Assembly (NCBI GenBank): GCA_020637555.1
Contig: JACKKF010000013.1
Coordinates: forward strand, 186,001 to 250,000
DNA: 64,000 nt
Direction: 5' to 3'
From: Rhodobacter sp.
GTDB taxonomy: Bacteria > Pseudomonadota > Alphaproteobacteria > Rhodobacterales > Rhodobacteraceae
Part shown: one piece after another, positions 48,227 to 56,854 of the stretch
Layout: each line of letters starts with the position of its first letter
How positions within the stretch are numbered: position 1 is the first letter of the stretch
Position numbers and translations under genes: made by a program
The notes under the pieces: model-generated
Databases searched by the model: none
What the model was told of the DNA's origin: nothing
What the model saw: the letters and a program-made list of their open reading frames with translations, nothing else

Positions 48227-50110
48227 TCAGGGTGTCGTGTCCTCGGTTCCGATGAAGCCGCCGGACTGGCGTGCCCAGAACTGCGCATAAAGCCCGCCGC
48301 CGGCCAACAGATCGGCATGGGTGCCGTCCTCGACGATGCGGCCGTCGTCCAGCACGACGATCCGGTCCATCCGGGCGATGGTGGACAGCCGGTGCGCGAT
48401 CGCGATCACGGTCTTGCCCTCCATCACGCCATAGAGGGTTTCCTGAATCGCCGCCTCGACCTCGCTGTCCAGGGCCGAGGTCGCTTCGTCCAGAACCAGG
48501 ATGGGCGCGTCCTTCAGGATCACACGGGCGATGGCGATGCGCTGGCGCTGACCGCCGGACAGTTTCACCCCGCGTTCCCCGACCCGGGCGTCATACCCGC
48601 GGCGCCCCTCGGCGTCGCCGAGCGCGGCGATGAACGCGGTCGCCTCGGCGCGGGCGGCGGCCTGGATCATCTGCTCCTCGGTTGCGCCGGGGCGGCCATA
48701 GAGGATGTTTTCGCGCACCGACCGATGCAGCAGCGCGGTGTCTTGCTGCACCATGCCGATTTGCGCGCGCAGGCTGTCCTGTGTGACCTGGGTGATATCC
48801 TGCCCGTCAATCAGGATACGCCCGGCCTCGGTGTCATAGAACCGCAAGAGCAGCTTGACCAAGGTCGATTTCCCCGAGCCCGACCGGCCGACCAACCCGA
48901 TCTTCTGGCCGGGTTCGATCGTCAGGCTGAGATCCTGCAACCCGCCCGATCCGCGCCCGTAATGGTGGCTGACATGGGCGATCTCGATCTTGCCATCGCG
49001 AAAGACCAGGGGCTGCGCACCGGGCGCATCGGTCAGGGTGATCGGCTGGGCGATGGTTTCCATGCCTTCGGCCACGACGCCGAGATTGCGGAAAAAGCTG
49101 CTGACCGCCCACATCACCCAACCCGTCATCGCATTCAGCCTGAGCACCAGTGCCGAGGCCGCGGCCACAACCCCCACGCTGGCCGAATCGCCGGACCACA
49201 GCCAGATCGCCCATCCGACCACGGCAACGATCAGGAACCCGTTCAGCGCGACCAGGCACAGGTCCATGATGGTGAAGATTCGCATTTCCTTTTGAAAGGT
49301 GACGCGCGCGTGTTCGATGGCCTCGTGCGCGTGGCGGTTCTCCAGGTCCTGTTGCGCGAACAGCTTGACCGAGTGGATGTTGGTGTAGGCATCGATCACC
49401 CGCGCCGTGACCGCGCTGCGCGCGTCCGAGGCCGCCTTGGACGCGGGACCCACGTTGCGGATCGTCCAGCGCACCAGCCACCCATAGAGCACCAGCCACA
49501 CCACCAGCGGCAGCACCAGGCGCGGGTCTGCCCCCGCCAGCAGCACCCCCGCCCCCGCGACATAGGCGATCGAGAAGCTGAGCGCGTCAAAGATCTGGAA
49601 CACGGCCTCGCCCGCGGCCGGCGGGGTCTGCATGATGCGGTTCGCGATGCGTCCGGCAAAGTCGTTCTCGAACCAGCCGACGGACTGGCGCAGCACATGA
49701 CGATGGGCGCGCCAGCGGATCAGCGTGCCAAAGTTGGGCAGAATCGCATTGTTGATCAGCCCCACATCCAGCACCTGCAACGCCGGCCGGATCAGCAGCA
49801 GGAACACCGCGACCGCAAGCAGTTCCCAGCCGTGCGCGGCCCAGAATCCCTGCATTCCCGCGGATTCCAGCAGATCGACAACGCGGCCCAGATACCACAG
49901 CAGGCCGATCTCGACAAAGGCGACCGTGATCGAGGCCAGCCCCGTGACGACAAAGACCTTTCGGAAGGGGCGCGCATAGACACGCAGAAACGGCCCGAGG
50001 CGCCGCGGCGGCGTGTCGTCTTCGGGATACTCCACATAAGGGTCAACGAGGGTCTCGAATACCTTGAACACGCGCAAGTCCTTCACTTGTGAAGGCAATC
50101 TAGGCGTCAT
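48227..50110 (-). CDS. ABC exporter half-transporter, subunit 1
   Basis: A 627-residue half-transporter, paralogous to the next gene. A polar N-terminal segment of about 45 residues (YVEYPEDDTPPRRLGPFLRV) precedes TM1 (FVVTGLASITVAFVEIGLLW). The NBD starts near residue 385: Walker A GLVGRSGSGKST, signature KLSGGQRQRIAIARVIL, Walker B ILVLDEATSALDSE, and the His in IAHRLSTI. Both subunits keep the complete set of catalytic residues, unlike heterodimers with one degenerate site. It begins 7 bases after the cca stop with TAAGGTCC before the ATG, so it may be read from the same transcript. Confidence 0.9.
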   Translation of the reverse strand: MTPRLPSQVKDLRVFKVFETLVDPYVEYPEDDTPPRRLGPFLRVYARPFRKVFVVTGLASITVAFVEIGLLWYLGRVVDLLESAGMQGFWAAHGWELLAVAVFLLLIRPALQVLDVGLINNAILPNFGTLIRWRAHRHVLRQSVGWFENDFAGRIANRIMQTPPAAGEAVFQIFDALSFSIAYVAGAGVLLAGADPRLVLPLVVWLVLYGWLVRWTIRNVGPASKAASDARSAVTARVIDAYTNIHSVKLFAQQDLENRHAHEAIEHARVTFQKEMRIFTIMDLCLVALNGFLIVAVVGWAIWLWSGDSASVGVVAAASALVLRLNAMTGWVMWAVSSFFRNLGVVAEGMETIAQPITLTDAPGAQPLVFRDGKIEIAHVSHHYGRGSGGLQDLSLTIEPGQKIGLVGRSGSGKSTLVKLLLRFYDTEAGRILIDGQDITQVTQDSLRAQIGMVQQDTALLHRSVRENILYGRPGATEEQMIQAAARAEATAFIAALGDAEGRRGYDARVGERGVKLSGGQRQRIAIARVILKDAPILVLDEATSALDSEVEAAIQETLYGVMEGKTVIAIAHRLSTIARMDRIVVLDDGRIVEDGTHADLLAGGGLYAQFWARQSGGFIGTEDTTP

Positions 50111-50117
50111 TTGGACC

Positions 50118-51269
50118 TTAGGCCAGCCCCAGCAGATCCATCAGGTCCGCGCGCGACGGGCGCAGGTCCTGCGCCAGCCAATGCGCCTGTGCCCGCGCCA
50201 GCGCGCGGCCCAGGCTGGCGCCGTGCAAAAAGGGCATCAGGTCGGCCGGCTTCAGGGGGAAATCCGCCTGTGCGCCCCGCATGATCCGGGTGCGCCAATC
50301 GGCGGCGGGCGGGGTTTCCAGCAACGCGGCGCGTGCCAGAAGAGCGTCCGTGCCCAATCGCCAGCCCAGTCGCCAGCCCAGCGCCGCAGGCGTATCCATG
50401 CCGGAAAGCGCGTCTCGGACCCGGGTGAAATCGCGGGTTTCGGCCCGCGAGAGGCGCAGGGCCGCGATATCCCCGGCCAGCACCGCCAGCCGTCGGATCC
50501 AGCCGCCCGGCTTGCCCTCTTCCAGGTGGATCAGCAGGGGCAAGGCCGCGGGCATCGCGCCGGGCAGGACATGGGGCAGAACCCCGGTTTGGGCCATCGC
50601 GGCCACGGCGGGTGCCGGATCGGCGGCGCCCAGCAGTTTCTTCAGCTCGGCCGTGATCCGCTCGCGCGAGAGCGTTTCCAGCATGGCGGACTGTTCCGCG
50701 CAGGCGGCCAGCGCGTCAGCGTCCAGACCCTGTGACGGGTCGCCATACTGGGCATGGAACCGGAAGAACCTGAGAATGCGCAGGGAGTCCTCGCGAATGC
50801 GGGCGTCCGGATCGCCGACAAAGCGCAGGCGCCGGGCGCGCAGGTCGTCGAGCCCGCCCAAAGGGTCCACCAAAGTGCCATCGGCCTGCGCATAGAGCGC
50901 GTTCATGGTGAAATCGCGCCGCGCCGCGTCCTGATGCAGGCTGGCGCCAAAGGACACGCGGGCATGACGGCCAAAGGTTTCGTCGTCATGCCGAAAGGTC
51001 GTGACCTCGAACCCTTCGCCGTTGGCGACGATGGTCACGGTGCCATGCGCGATTCCGGTGGGCACGGCCCGCAGCCCGGCCCTTTCCGCCAGCGCCGAGA
51101 CCGTTTCAGGCAGGGCATCCGTGGCGATGTCGACGTCTGTGACCGGCACGCCCAAAAGCGCATTGCGCACGCAGCCGCCGACCACCAGCGCGTGATGCCC
51201 GGCACCCGTCAGCATGGCCAGAACGGCCTGCGTGCCCGGGTTTTCCAGCCAGGCGCCCGAGATCTTCAT
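50118..51269 (-). CDS. cca: CCA tRNA nucleotidyltransferase / polyA polymerase family
   Basis: A 383-residue class II nucleotidyltransferase that adds or repairs the 3'-CCA of tRNA. ALVVGGCVRNALLGVPVTDV then DIATDALPE hold the G-G-x-x-R and D-x-D motifs; FRHDDETFGRHARVSFGASL followed by DFTMNALY and EDSLRILRFFRFHAQYG (the E-D-x-x-R template region) follow. ATG 51269 overlaps the stop of the Nudix gene upstream (51266-51269). The order Nudix-cca is conserved in Rhodobacterales as far as I recall. CCA-adding is the most probable activity. Confidence 0.92.
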   Translation of the reverse strand: MKISGAWLENPGTQAVLAMLTGAGHHALVVGGCVRNALLGVPVTDVDIATDALPETVSALAERAGLRAVPTGIAHGTVTIVANGEGFEVTTFRHDDETFGRHARVSFGASLHQDAARRDFTMNALYAQADGTLVDPLGGLDDLRARRLRFVGDPDARIREDSLRILRFFRFHAQYGDPSQGLDADALAACAEQSAMLETLSRERITAELKKLLGAADPAPAVAAMAQTGVLPHVLPGAMPAALPLLIHLEEGKPGGWIRRLAVLAGDIAALRLSRAETRDFTRVRDALSGMDTPAALGWRLGWRLGTDALLARAALLETPPAADWRTRIMRGAQADFPLKPADLMPFLHGASLGRALARAQAHWLAQDLRPSRADLMDLLGLA

Positions 51270-51865
51270 GCGACCCGCGCCGCCAGCGCCCGCAGCATCC
51301 GCGCCGTCGCGCCCCAGATGTAATAGGGCCCCCACGGCACGGTGTAATAGCTGCGCCACTGCCCCAGCCAGCGCCGGCGCTGAATGGAATACGAGGCCGG
51401 GTCCAACAGATGTGCGAGCGGCACGAGAAAGGCTTCCTCGACCTCGCCGGCTTCGATCACGGGGGTGAACGGGTCGGTGACATGGCCCAGAAACGGCGTG
51501 ACGGTGAACCCCGTCACCGTTTCATGCGGCGCCATCGCGCCCAGGATCGTCACCTGGGCCGGATTCAGGCCGACCTCCTCATGGGCCTCGCGCAGGGCGG
51601 CGGCCCGGGCATCGGCGTCGGTCGCATCGACCTTGCCGCCCGGAAACGCAATCTGCCCCGGGTGGTGTTTCAGTCCCGAGGCCCGTTTGGTCAGCAAGAC
51701 CGACAGGCCGTTCGGCCCGTCGATCAGGGGCATCAGCACCGCCGCGGGGCGCAGCACGCGCCCCGCCGGCCGGAATTGGGGCGAGAGGTCGAAATCGCTC
51801 GATTCCGGCCCCTCGCCATGCAGTGCCCGGCGCAGATGCGCCAATGTGTCAGTCGCGTGCGCCAT
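51266..51865 (-). CDS. Nudix hydrolase, CoA pyrophosphatase-like
   Basis: A 199-residue Nudix enzyme. The UPF0035/CoA-type signature LTKRASGLKHHPGQIAFPGG precedes the Nudix box GGKVDATDADARAAALREAH then EEVGL. That combination is found in coenzyme A pyrophosphatases (CoaSe, NudL type) acting on CoA and its derivatives. ATG 51865 lies inside the 3' end of hslO (17-base overlap) and is coupled to it. The gene is followed by cca with an ATGA overlap. Confidence 0.88.
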   Translation of the reverse strand: MAHATDTLAHLRRALHGEGPESSDFDLSPQFRPAGRVLRPAAVLMPLIDGPNGLSVLLTKRASGLKHHPGQIAFPGGKVDATDADARAAALREAHEEVGLNPAQVTILGAMAPHETVTGFTVTPFLGHVTDPFTPVIEAGEVEEAFLVPLAHLLDPASYSIQRRRWLGQWRSYYTVPWGPYYIWGATARMLRALAARVA

Positions 51866-52838
51866 CCTCGGCCTCGAACCCCACGGTTTTCGGGTCCAGC
51901 ACATAATGCGCGCCGCAGAACTGACAATCGGCGGTCACAAGGCCGTCCTCGGTGGTCATATGCGCGATGTCGCGCGCCGAATAGATCGACAGCGACTGAC
52001 GCACCTTGTCCTCGGAACAGGTGCAGCCGAACTCGATCCGCTGGGCATCGAAGACGCGCGGCGCCTCGTCGTTGAACAGCCGCACCAGAAGGTCCGTCGG
52101 CTGAACCGAGGGGCCGATGAGTTCCAGTTCCTCGACCGTATCCAGCAGGATGTTGGCGCGGTTCCAGTTCTCGGCGTCCTCGCCCTGCACCAGGTCGGCG
52201 GCGTTGAGCAGACCGCCCTCGCCGGTGGCCTCGGTCGCGTGGGGGCTGGCCTTGGGCATGTGTTGCACCATCACGCCACCGGCGCGCCAATGCTCGGGCT
52301 TGCCCGGCATCTGCGATTTGCCGAAAGCCACCGCAAAGCGGGTCGGCAGTTGTTCGGACTGCGCGAAATAGGCCTCGGCGCAATCGGCCAGCGAGGTGCC
52401 CGCGATCGGCGTGACGCCCTGATAGGGGGTCATGTCCTGGCCCTGGTCGATGATCAGCGCCAGATACCCTTCACCGATCTGGCTGAACGGGTCCTCGGTC
52501 AGGCTGAGCCGCTCGGCATCATAGCTGGCATAGGCCCGGATGCGCGCCGGCGCGCCGTCGGATTCGGGTGCGTAATAATCGGTCGCGATCAGCCGCGCCG
52601 GGCCCTTGCCGCGAATCTGCAGCGACAGACGCCAGCGCAGCTTCAGCGTCTGGCCGATCATCGCGGTCAGCAGAACCGCCTCGGCGACCAGCGCCTCGAT
52701 CGGGTCGGGATAGGTGTGCTGCGACAGCACCGTGTCCAGAACGCCATCCACCCGCGCCACGCGGCCACGGATGTCGGCCTTGTCCAGTTGAAACGGCAGG
52801 ATGGTATCATCCCAGGCGATTTGCGCACCGAGGGTCAT
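51849..52838 (-). CDS. hslO: Redox-regulated chaperone Hsp33
   Basis: A 329-residue chaperone activated by oxidation. The C-terminal zinc site is visible: EFGCTCSEDKV (C-x-C) and ADCQFCGAHY (C-x-x-C), separated by about 30 residues as in E. coli Hsp33. The N-terminal domain includes VLLTAMIGQTLKLRWRLSLQ and QGVTPIAGTSLADCAEAYFA. In oxidising stress the zinc is lost and disulfides form, unfolding the linker to expose binding surface. First gene of the hslO-Nudix-cca unit; divergent from another Nudix gene. Confidence 0.93.
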   Translation of the reverse strand: MTLGAQIAWDDTILPFQLDKADIRGRVARVDGVLDTVLSQHTYPDPIEALVAEAVLLTAMIGQTLKLRWRLSLQIRGKGPARLIATDYYAPESDGAPARIRAYASYDAERLSLTEDPFSQIGEGYLALIIDQGQDMTPYQGVTPIAGTSLADCAEAYFAQSEQLPTRFAVAFGKSQMPGKPEHWRAGGVMVQHMPKASPHATEATGEGGLLNAADLVQGEDAENWNRANILLDTVEELELIGPSVQPTDLLVRLFNDEAPRVFDAQRIEFGCTCSEDKVRQSLSIYSARDIAHMTTEDGLVTADCQFCGAHYVLDPKTVGFEAEDGARD

Positions 52839-52954
52839 GGTGTAACCTTCACATCAGGGCTTGGCTTTGAGGCCCTCATATAGGAAGCAAATGCAAAGGG
52901 CCAAGGGGCAAAGGCGATTCGCGCCCCGCAAGGCCCACCGGCAGAGGACAGGCA

Positions 52955-53401
52955 ATGACCCCGCGCTATGGCTCTCCCCCCGAGAGCGGACGCCGCTATA
53001 CCCGCCGCGCGGGGGCCTATGCCGTGCTGTGGCGGGATGGGCGGGTGCTGCTGACGCATCAGGATCAGCCCTGGCCCGAATACCAGTTGCCGGGCGGCGG
53101 CATAGATCCGGGGGAATCCCCGCTGCGTGCCCTGCACCGCGAGGTGCAGGAGGAAACCGGCTGGCGCATTGCCCGGCCCCGCCGGCTGGGTGCCTTTCGC
53201 CGGTTCACCTTCATGCCCGAATACGACCTGTGGGCGGAAAAACTGTGCACGGTCTATCTGGCCTTTCCTGTGCGTCCGCTTGGCCCGCCGTCAGAGCCAG
53301 GCCACAGCGCCCACTGGATGAATCCGCACCACGCCGCCGAGATGCTGGGAAATCCCGGCGACGCGGCCTTTCTGAGGGGAGTCACGGCATGGCTTGGTTG
53401 A
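52955..53401 (+). CDS. Nudix hydrolase
   Basis: A 148-residue Nudix protein. AGAYAVLWRDGRVLLTHQDQ leads to the Nudix box GGGIDPGESPLRALHREVQE then ETGW, with the G-x5-E-x7-R-E-x-x-E-E-x-G pattern complete enough (E in GES, REVQEET). The substrate is probably a small nucleoside diphosphate derivative. AGAGGACAGG lies before the ATG. The 3' end overlaps the start of the L,D-transpeptidase lipoprotein by 13 bases in another frame, so the two are coupled. Confidence 0.86.
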   Translation: MTPRYGSPPESGRRYTRRAGAYAVLWRDGRVLLTHQDQPWPEYQLPGGGIDPGESPLRALHREVQEETGWRIARPRRLGAFRRFTFMPEYDLWAEKLCTVYLAFPVRPLGPPSEPGHSAHWMNPHHAAEMLGNPGDAAFLRGVTAWLG

Positions 53402-53886
53402 TCGCCCGGCGCAGTTTCCTTCTGCTGGCGCTGGCCGCCTGTTCGCGCGCGCCCCGGTTCCTGGAATACCATGGCCCCGAGGTGACGCAGATCCGCGTCT
53501 TCAAGACCGAGCGCCGGATGGAATTGATGCACGGCGACGACGTGCTGCGCAGCTATGAGATCGGCTTGGGATTCGCCCCGGCCGGGCACAAGCAACGCTA
53601 CGGTGACGGCCGCACCCCCGAGGGGGAATACACCATCGACCGCCGCAATCCGCAAAGCCGCTATCACCTGTCGCTGGGGATCTCGTATCCCAACCAGCAG
53701 GACCGCGAGCGCGCCGAGGCCGCTGGCGAGGATCCCGGCGGCGACATTTTCATCCACGGGCGCGGGCGCGGCAACCAGTTCGTGCGCGGTGACTGGACGG
53801 TGGGCTGCATCGCCGTCACCGATTCAGAGATCGAGGACATCTACGCGATGGTGCCCAACGGCACGCCGATCGTGATCTATCCCTGA
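53389..53886 (+). CDS. L,D-transpeptidase lipoprotein (YkuD)
   Basis: A 165-residue lipoprotein of the YkuD family. The N-terminus MAWLIARRSFLLLALAAC ends in a lipobox with Cys18. The catalytic block is GDIFIHGRGRGNQFVRGDWT then VGCIAVTD, the HG...S/T-x-GC signature with the nucleophilic Cys in VGCIAVTD. It would make 3-3 peptidoglycan cross-links or attach proteins to peptidoglycan. It is compact, with no LysM domain. The start is inside the end of the Nudix gene (13-base overlap). A second YkuD protein lies 800 bases further on. Confidence 0.88.
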   Translation: MAWLIARRSFLLLALAACSRAPRFLEYHGPEVTQIRVFKTERRMELMHGDDVLRSYEIGLGFAPAGHKQRYGDGRTPEGEYTIDRRNPQSRYHLSLGISYPNQQDRERAEAAGEDPGGDIFIHGRGRGNQFVRGDWTVGCIAVTDSEIEDIYAMVPNGTPIVIYP

Positions 53887-53913
53887 CCGGGCCGTCACCG
53901 GATTCGGGCGGGC

Positions 53914-54528
53914 TCAATTGTGCCCGCTTGGCATCGTGTCGGTGCGGTTGGGGCGCGTGTCTGCCAGGGGGGCCTGAACCTCGATCTGCTGCGCCGTGCG
54001 GGTGCCGTTGTTGGGCATCCCGGTGGTCAGACACCACCACAGCTTGCCGTTCTGTTCCTGATACCAGGCAAAGCCCAGCTCGGTTGCGCGCGGGTCCAGA
54101 ATGATCGTGCGCGTGTCGTCCTGCGACAGCCAGGCGGTCAGGGTCTCCAGCTCGGTCTCATAGCTTTCCGAGACGGTCTCGCCCAGGAAATGCCCGGTGT
54201 AACCGACGCGGCGCACCCGGTCGATCGGCGACGATCCGTCAGACCCGAAGTGCCAGGGGCGGCCCTGAACCGACATGTCGCGCGCCTGCGTCGCGGCGGC
54301 CGAGGTCAGATCGAGGTTGAATTCGACCGGACCCATGCCGCGCTGCTGGCGCACGGTGTTGATGGCGTCACGCATCCGCGCCTGGATCTGCGGCACATCG
54401 CGGTCGGTGATCCGGTAGATCACCGGCACCGGGCGACCGTCAGGGCCCAGCCGCATGGGCGTTCCGGGGGCGGTGCAGGCGGCAACCGCAGCGACGGCAA
54501 CGAGCGCGGGATAGGCGGGGCTGGGCAT
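53914..54528 (-). CDS. CAP/SCP-like domain lipoprotein
   Basis: A 204-residue lipoprotein. MPSPAYPALVAVAAVAAC has a lipobox with Cys18. The domain starts RMRDAINTVRQQRGMGPVEF and LDLTSAAATQARDMSVQGRP with HFGSDGSSPIDRVRRVGYTG (the H...G...R-x-x-x-x-GY pattern of SCP/CAP proteins), and GETVSESYETELETLTAWLS with FAWYQEQNGKLWWCLTTGMP at the end. Bacterial CAP proteins are extracytoplasmic with no settled function; some bind lipids or peptidoglycan. ATG 54528 has AGGATCC upstream. It is convergent with the YkuD lipoprotein and divergent from the Tat-exported YkuD protein. Confidence 0.85.
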   Translation of the reverse strand: MPSPAYPALVAVAAVAACTAPGTPMRLGPDGRPVPVIYRITDRDVPQIQARMRDAINTVRQQRGMGPVEFNLDLTSAAATQARDMSVQGRPWHFGSDGSSPIDRVRRVGYTGHFLGETVSESYETELETLTAWLSQDDTRTIILDPRATELGFAWYQEQNGKLWWCLTTGMPNNGTRTAQQIEVQAPLADTRPNRTDTMPSGHN

Positions 54529-54677
54529 CAGGATCCTGTGGGTTTCACGCCCCCATGTCGTAACGAATCGGGGCGCGAATATCAAATGCAACTCGGCGTG
54601 ATCGCCGTGGCTTGCGTTGCGATGACGACGCTTTTGCCCTATGATGGCAAAAAAAATCGAGCGACCGAGGCAGTCCC

Positions 54678-55316
54678 ATGGCATCCGATCCCTTCCGGCG
54701 GCTTTCGCGCCGCGGTTTTCTTGCGGGCACCGCTGCGCTGGGTGGCACCACGCTGGCCGCCCCCGCCCTGCTGGCCCAGACCGCCCCCACAGCCGCGCAG
54801 ACCGCCGCTCTGGCCAACTCGACCGAGGTCGAGCAGGACATCCGCGAAACCACGGTGCGCAATATCGCCAGTTTCCGCACGCTGGAATGGCAGGACCATT
54901 TTCCCAACCTGCGCAAAGGTGCGATCCTGGCCGATACGGAAAGCCGGTGCGTGCATTTCTGGTCCGAGGACGGGAACACCTATCGTCTCTATCCGTCGTC
55001 GGTGCCGATGACGGACGACCTGACCCGCCGGGGCCGCACCGAGATCGTGCGCAAGGTGGTCGGCCCCGAATGGCGGCCCACACCGTCGATGCGTGAACGC
55101 TATCCCGACTGGCCCGAGTATGTCGGACCCGGGCCCGACAATCCCCTGGGCACCCATGCGATGTATCTGGGCTGGCAGTATTACCGAATCCACGGGACCC
55201 ATGACACGCGCAAGATCGGGCGCCGGTCGTCCAGCGGGTGCATCGGGCTCTACAATGAACATATCGCCGAGCTTTTCGGCTTCTCGCAAATCGGCACTCA
55301 GGTGTTGCTAATTTGA
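54678..55316 (+). CDS. Tat-exported L,D-transpeptidase (YkuD)
   Basis: A 212-residue protein with a twin-arginine signal: LSRRGFLAGTAALGGTTLAA, cleaved after LLAQ. The YkuD domain is at about residues 100-212, with YYRIHGTHDTRKIGRRSSSG then CIGLYNEH; the His and Cys of the HG...S-x-G-C signature are in place. It cross-links peptidoglycan by its meso-diaminopimelate residues or anchors outer-membrane proteins. The use of Tat rather than Sec is typical for this alphaproteobacterial group. It is followed by a small exported-protein gene. Confidence 0.9.
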   Translation: MASDPFRRLSRRGFLAGTAALGGTTLAAPALLAQTAPTAAQTAALANSTEVEQDIRETTVRNIASFRTLEWQDHFPNLRKGAILADTESRCVHFWSEDGNTYRLYPSSVPMTDDLTRRGRTEIVRKVVGPEWRPTPSMRERYPDWPEYVGPGPDNPLGTHAMYLGWQYYRIHGTHDTRKIGRRSSSGCIGLYNEHIAELFGFSQIGTQVLLI

Positions 55317-55464
55317 CGACATTGGGGCGAACTGCACGGAATCCCTACGAGCCCCGTTGCATTTCGGACCGCAAACTGCTTTTCAGGGCATTACGAGGTA
55401 TCGTCTTGGGTGCACATTCCTGTCCTCAAAGAACAACAGGTGTGTGCGAATACTGGAGGTTGAC

Positions 55465-55641
55465 ATGAAGAAACTTGCTCTCGCTGGTCTGATGGCTGTC
55501 GTCGGCACCGCTGCTCTGGCTTCGGGCTACGTCGAGCCGATGGTCGAGCCGGAAGTGGTTGTGGCTCACTCGTCGTCGTCGGTTGGCGGCGTCGTCGTTC
55601 CGCTGCTGCTGCTGCTGCTGGTCGCCGCTCTGGCGAACTGA
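55465..55641 (+). CDS. Small exported or membrane protein, unknown function
   Basis: A 58-residue protein. The N-terminus MKKLALAGLMAVVGTAALAS is a Sec signal. The mature part is only about 38 residues: an acidic stretch (YVEPMVEPEVVVAHSSSS), then GG and a hydrophobic end VVVPLLLLLLVAALAN that could span or insert in the membrane. The site TGGAGG lies 7 bases before the ATG and a strong terminator follows the stop, so it appears well expressed as a single short transcript. I recall short proteins like this in Rhodobacterales; no function is known. Confidence 0.78.
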   Translation: MKKLALAGLMAVVGTAALASGYVEPMVEPEVVVAHSSSSVGGVVVPLLLLLLVAALAN

Positions 55642-55663
55642 TCCGCTTCACAGCGATCTAACC

Positions 55664-55700
55664 AAAGGGGTCAGGCCATGCCTGGCCCCTTTCGGTTTTT
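55664..55700 (+). terminator. Intrinsic terminator after the small exported-protein gene
   Basis: A 13-bp stem AAAGGGGTCAGGC / GCCTGGCCCCTTT with a three-base loop (one T-G pair), spanning 55664-55692, followed by CGG and TTTTT (55696-55700). It begins 22 bases after the stop at 55641. The best intrinsic terminator in the window. It can also serve the convergent hemH gene. Confidence 0.9.
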
Positions 55701-55738
55701 GGGGTGTTGCGGGCCGAGTGGCCCGCTGTTTCCCCCGT

Positions 55739-56803
55739 TTATCCCAGCCATCCGCGCAGATTTTCCGCCGCGATCGCCGTCAGCGCATCCATATGCGCGT
55801 CCCCGGCATTGAGGCAGGGGATATAGGTGAACGATTCGCCGCCCGCGTGCTCGAACGCCTCGCGGATCTCGCCCTGGATTTCCTCGAGCGTTTCGATGCA
55901 ATCCGCGGCAAAAGCCGGGGCGATCACGGCGATTCGCCGGATACCCGATTCGGCCAGCTTGGCGACGTGCTGCACCGTGTAGGGCCGCAGCCATTCCTCG
56001 CGTCCGAACACGGATTGAAAGCTGGTGTGAATCGAATCAGCCGCCCACCCCAGCCGTTCGCGCAACAGGCGCGTCGTTTTCTGGCATTGGCAGTGATAGG
56101 GATCGCCCTCGCGCAGGTAGCGTTGCGGCATTCCGTGGTAGGAGGCGACCAGAACCTCAGGTTTCTCGGCCGTGGCGTCATAGGCCCGTTCTACGGATTG
56201 CGCGAGGGCCTCGATATAGCGCGGATCGTCGAAATAGGCGGCCGCGGTGCGCGCGGCGGGCTGCCATTTCAACCCCATCAGCGCGCGGAAGAATTCGTCG
56301 TTCGCGGTGGCCGTCGTCGCCCCCGCGTATTGCGGATAGAGCGGGAAGAACAGGATCTTCTCGCACCCTTCGCGCACCATGCGTTCGACCACCGACGCGG
56401 TCGAGGGATTGCCATAACGCATGCAGAAGTCCACCAGCACCGCGTCCCCGAACTGCGCCTGCATCCGGTGTGCAAGGGCCTGGGTCTGGTCCTTGGTGAT
56501 GGTCATCAGCGGGCTTTCGCCACGGTCATGGTTCCAGATGGATTTATAGTTCGCGCCCGAGGTAAATGGCCGCTTGGTCAGGATGATCGCCTGCAACAAC
56601 GGCTGCCATTTCCACGACGCGATATCGATCACGCGCTTGTCCGACAGGAACTGGTTCAGATAGCGGCGCATCGACCAGTAATCGTAATTGTCGGGCGTTC
56701 CGAGATTGGCGATCAGCACGCCGACGCGCCCGCGCGCAACCGGCGGGTGATCGGCGGGGGCATGGGCCAGGCGGCCGGTTCCGGGCTGGTCGAGGGTCGT
56801 CAT
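55739..56803 (-). CDS. hemH: Ferrochelatase
   Basis: A 354-residue enzyme inserting Fe2+ into protoporphyrin IX, the last step of haem synthesis, at the inner face of the membrane. VGVLIANLGTPDNYDYWSMR is the start; FCMRYGNPSTASVVERMV, FFPLYPQYAGATTATAND, and the metal-site His in SYHGMPQRYLREGDPYHCQC follow; PAFAADCIETLEEIQGEIRE is the conserved C-terminal signature with the active-site Glu. The Cys cluster YHCQCQK may bind an iron-sulfur cluster, though the exact pattern is not decisive. GAAAGGAAG lies before the ATG. Confidence 0.95.
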   Translation of the reverse strand: MTTLDQPGTGRLAHAPADHPPVARGRVGVLIANLGTPDNYDYWSMRRYLNQFLSDKRVIDIASWKWQPLLQAIILTKRPFTSGANYKSIWNHDRGESPLMTITKDQTQALAHRMQAQFGDAVLVDFCMRYGNPSTASVVERMVREGCEKILFFPLYPQYAGATTATANDEFFRALMGLKWQPAARTAAAYFDDPRYIEALAQSVERAYDATAEKPEVLVASYHGMPQRYLREGDPYHCQCQKTTRLLRERLGWAADSIHTSFQSVFGREEWLRPYTVQHVAKLAESGIRRIAVIAPAFAADCIETLEEIQGEIREAFEHAGGESFTYIPCLNAGDAHMDALTAIAAENLRGWLG

Positions 56804-56854
56804 CGGCTTCCTTTCGGGTGGCGTGGGATGCAGCTAGCGCGTCGGGTCGCGGCG

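Noticed and set aside
46465..50092. Long plus-strand open frames opposite the two ABC exporter genes
   Set aside because: Shadow of the ABC genes; compositions are His/Gln/Arg rich and carry no motif, and the minus-strand proteins have full ABC signatures.
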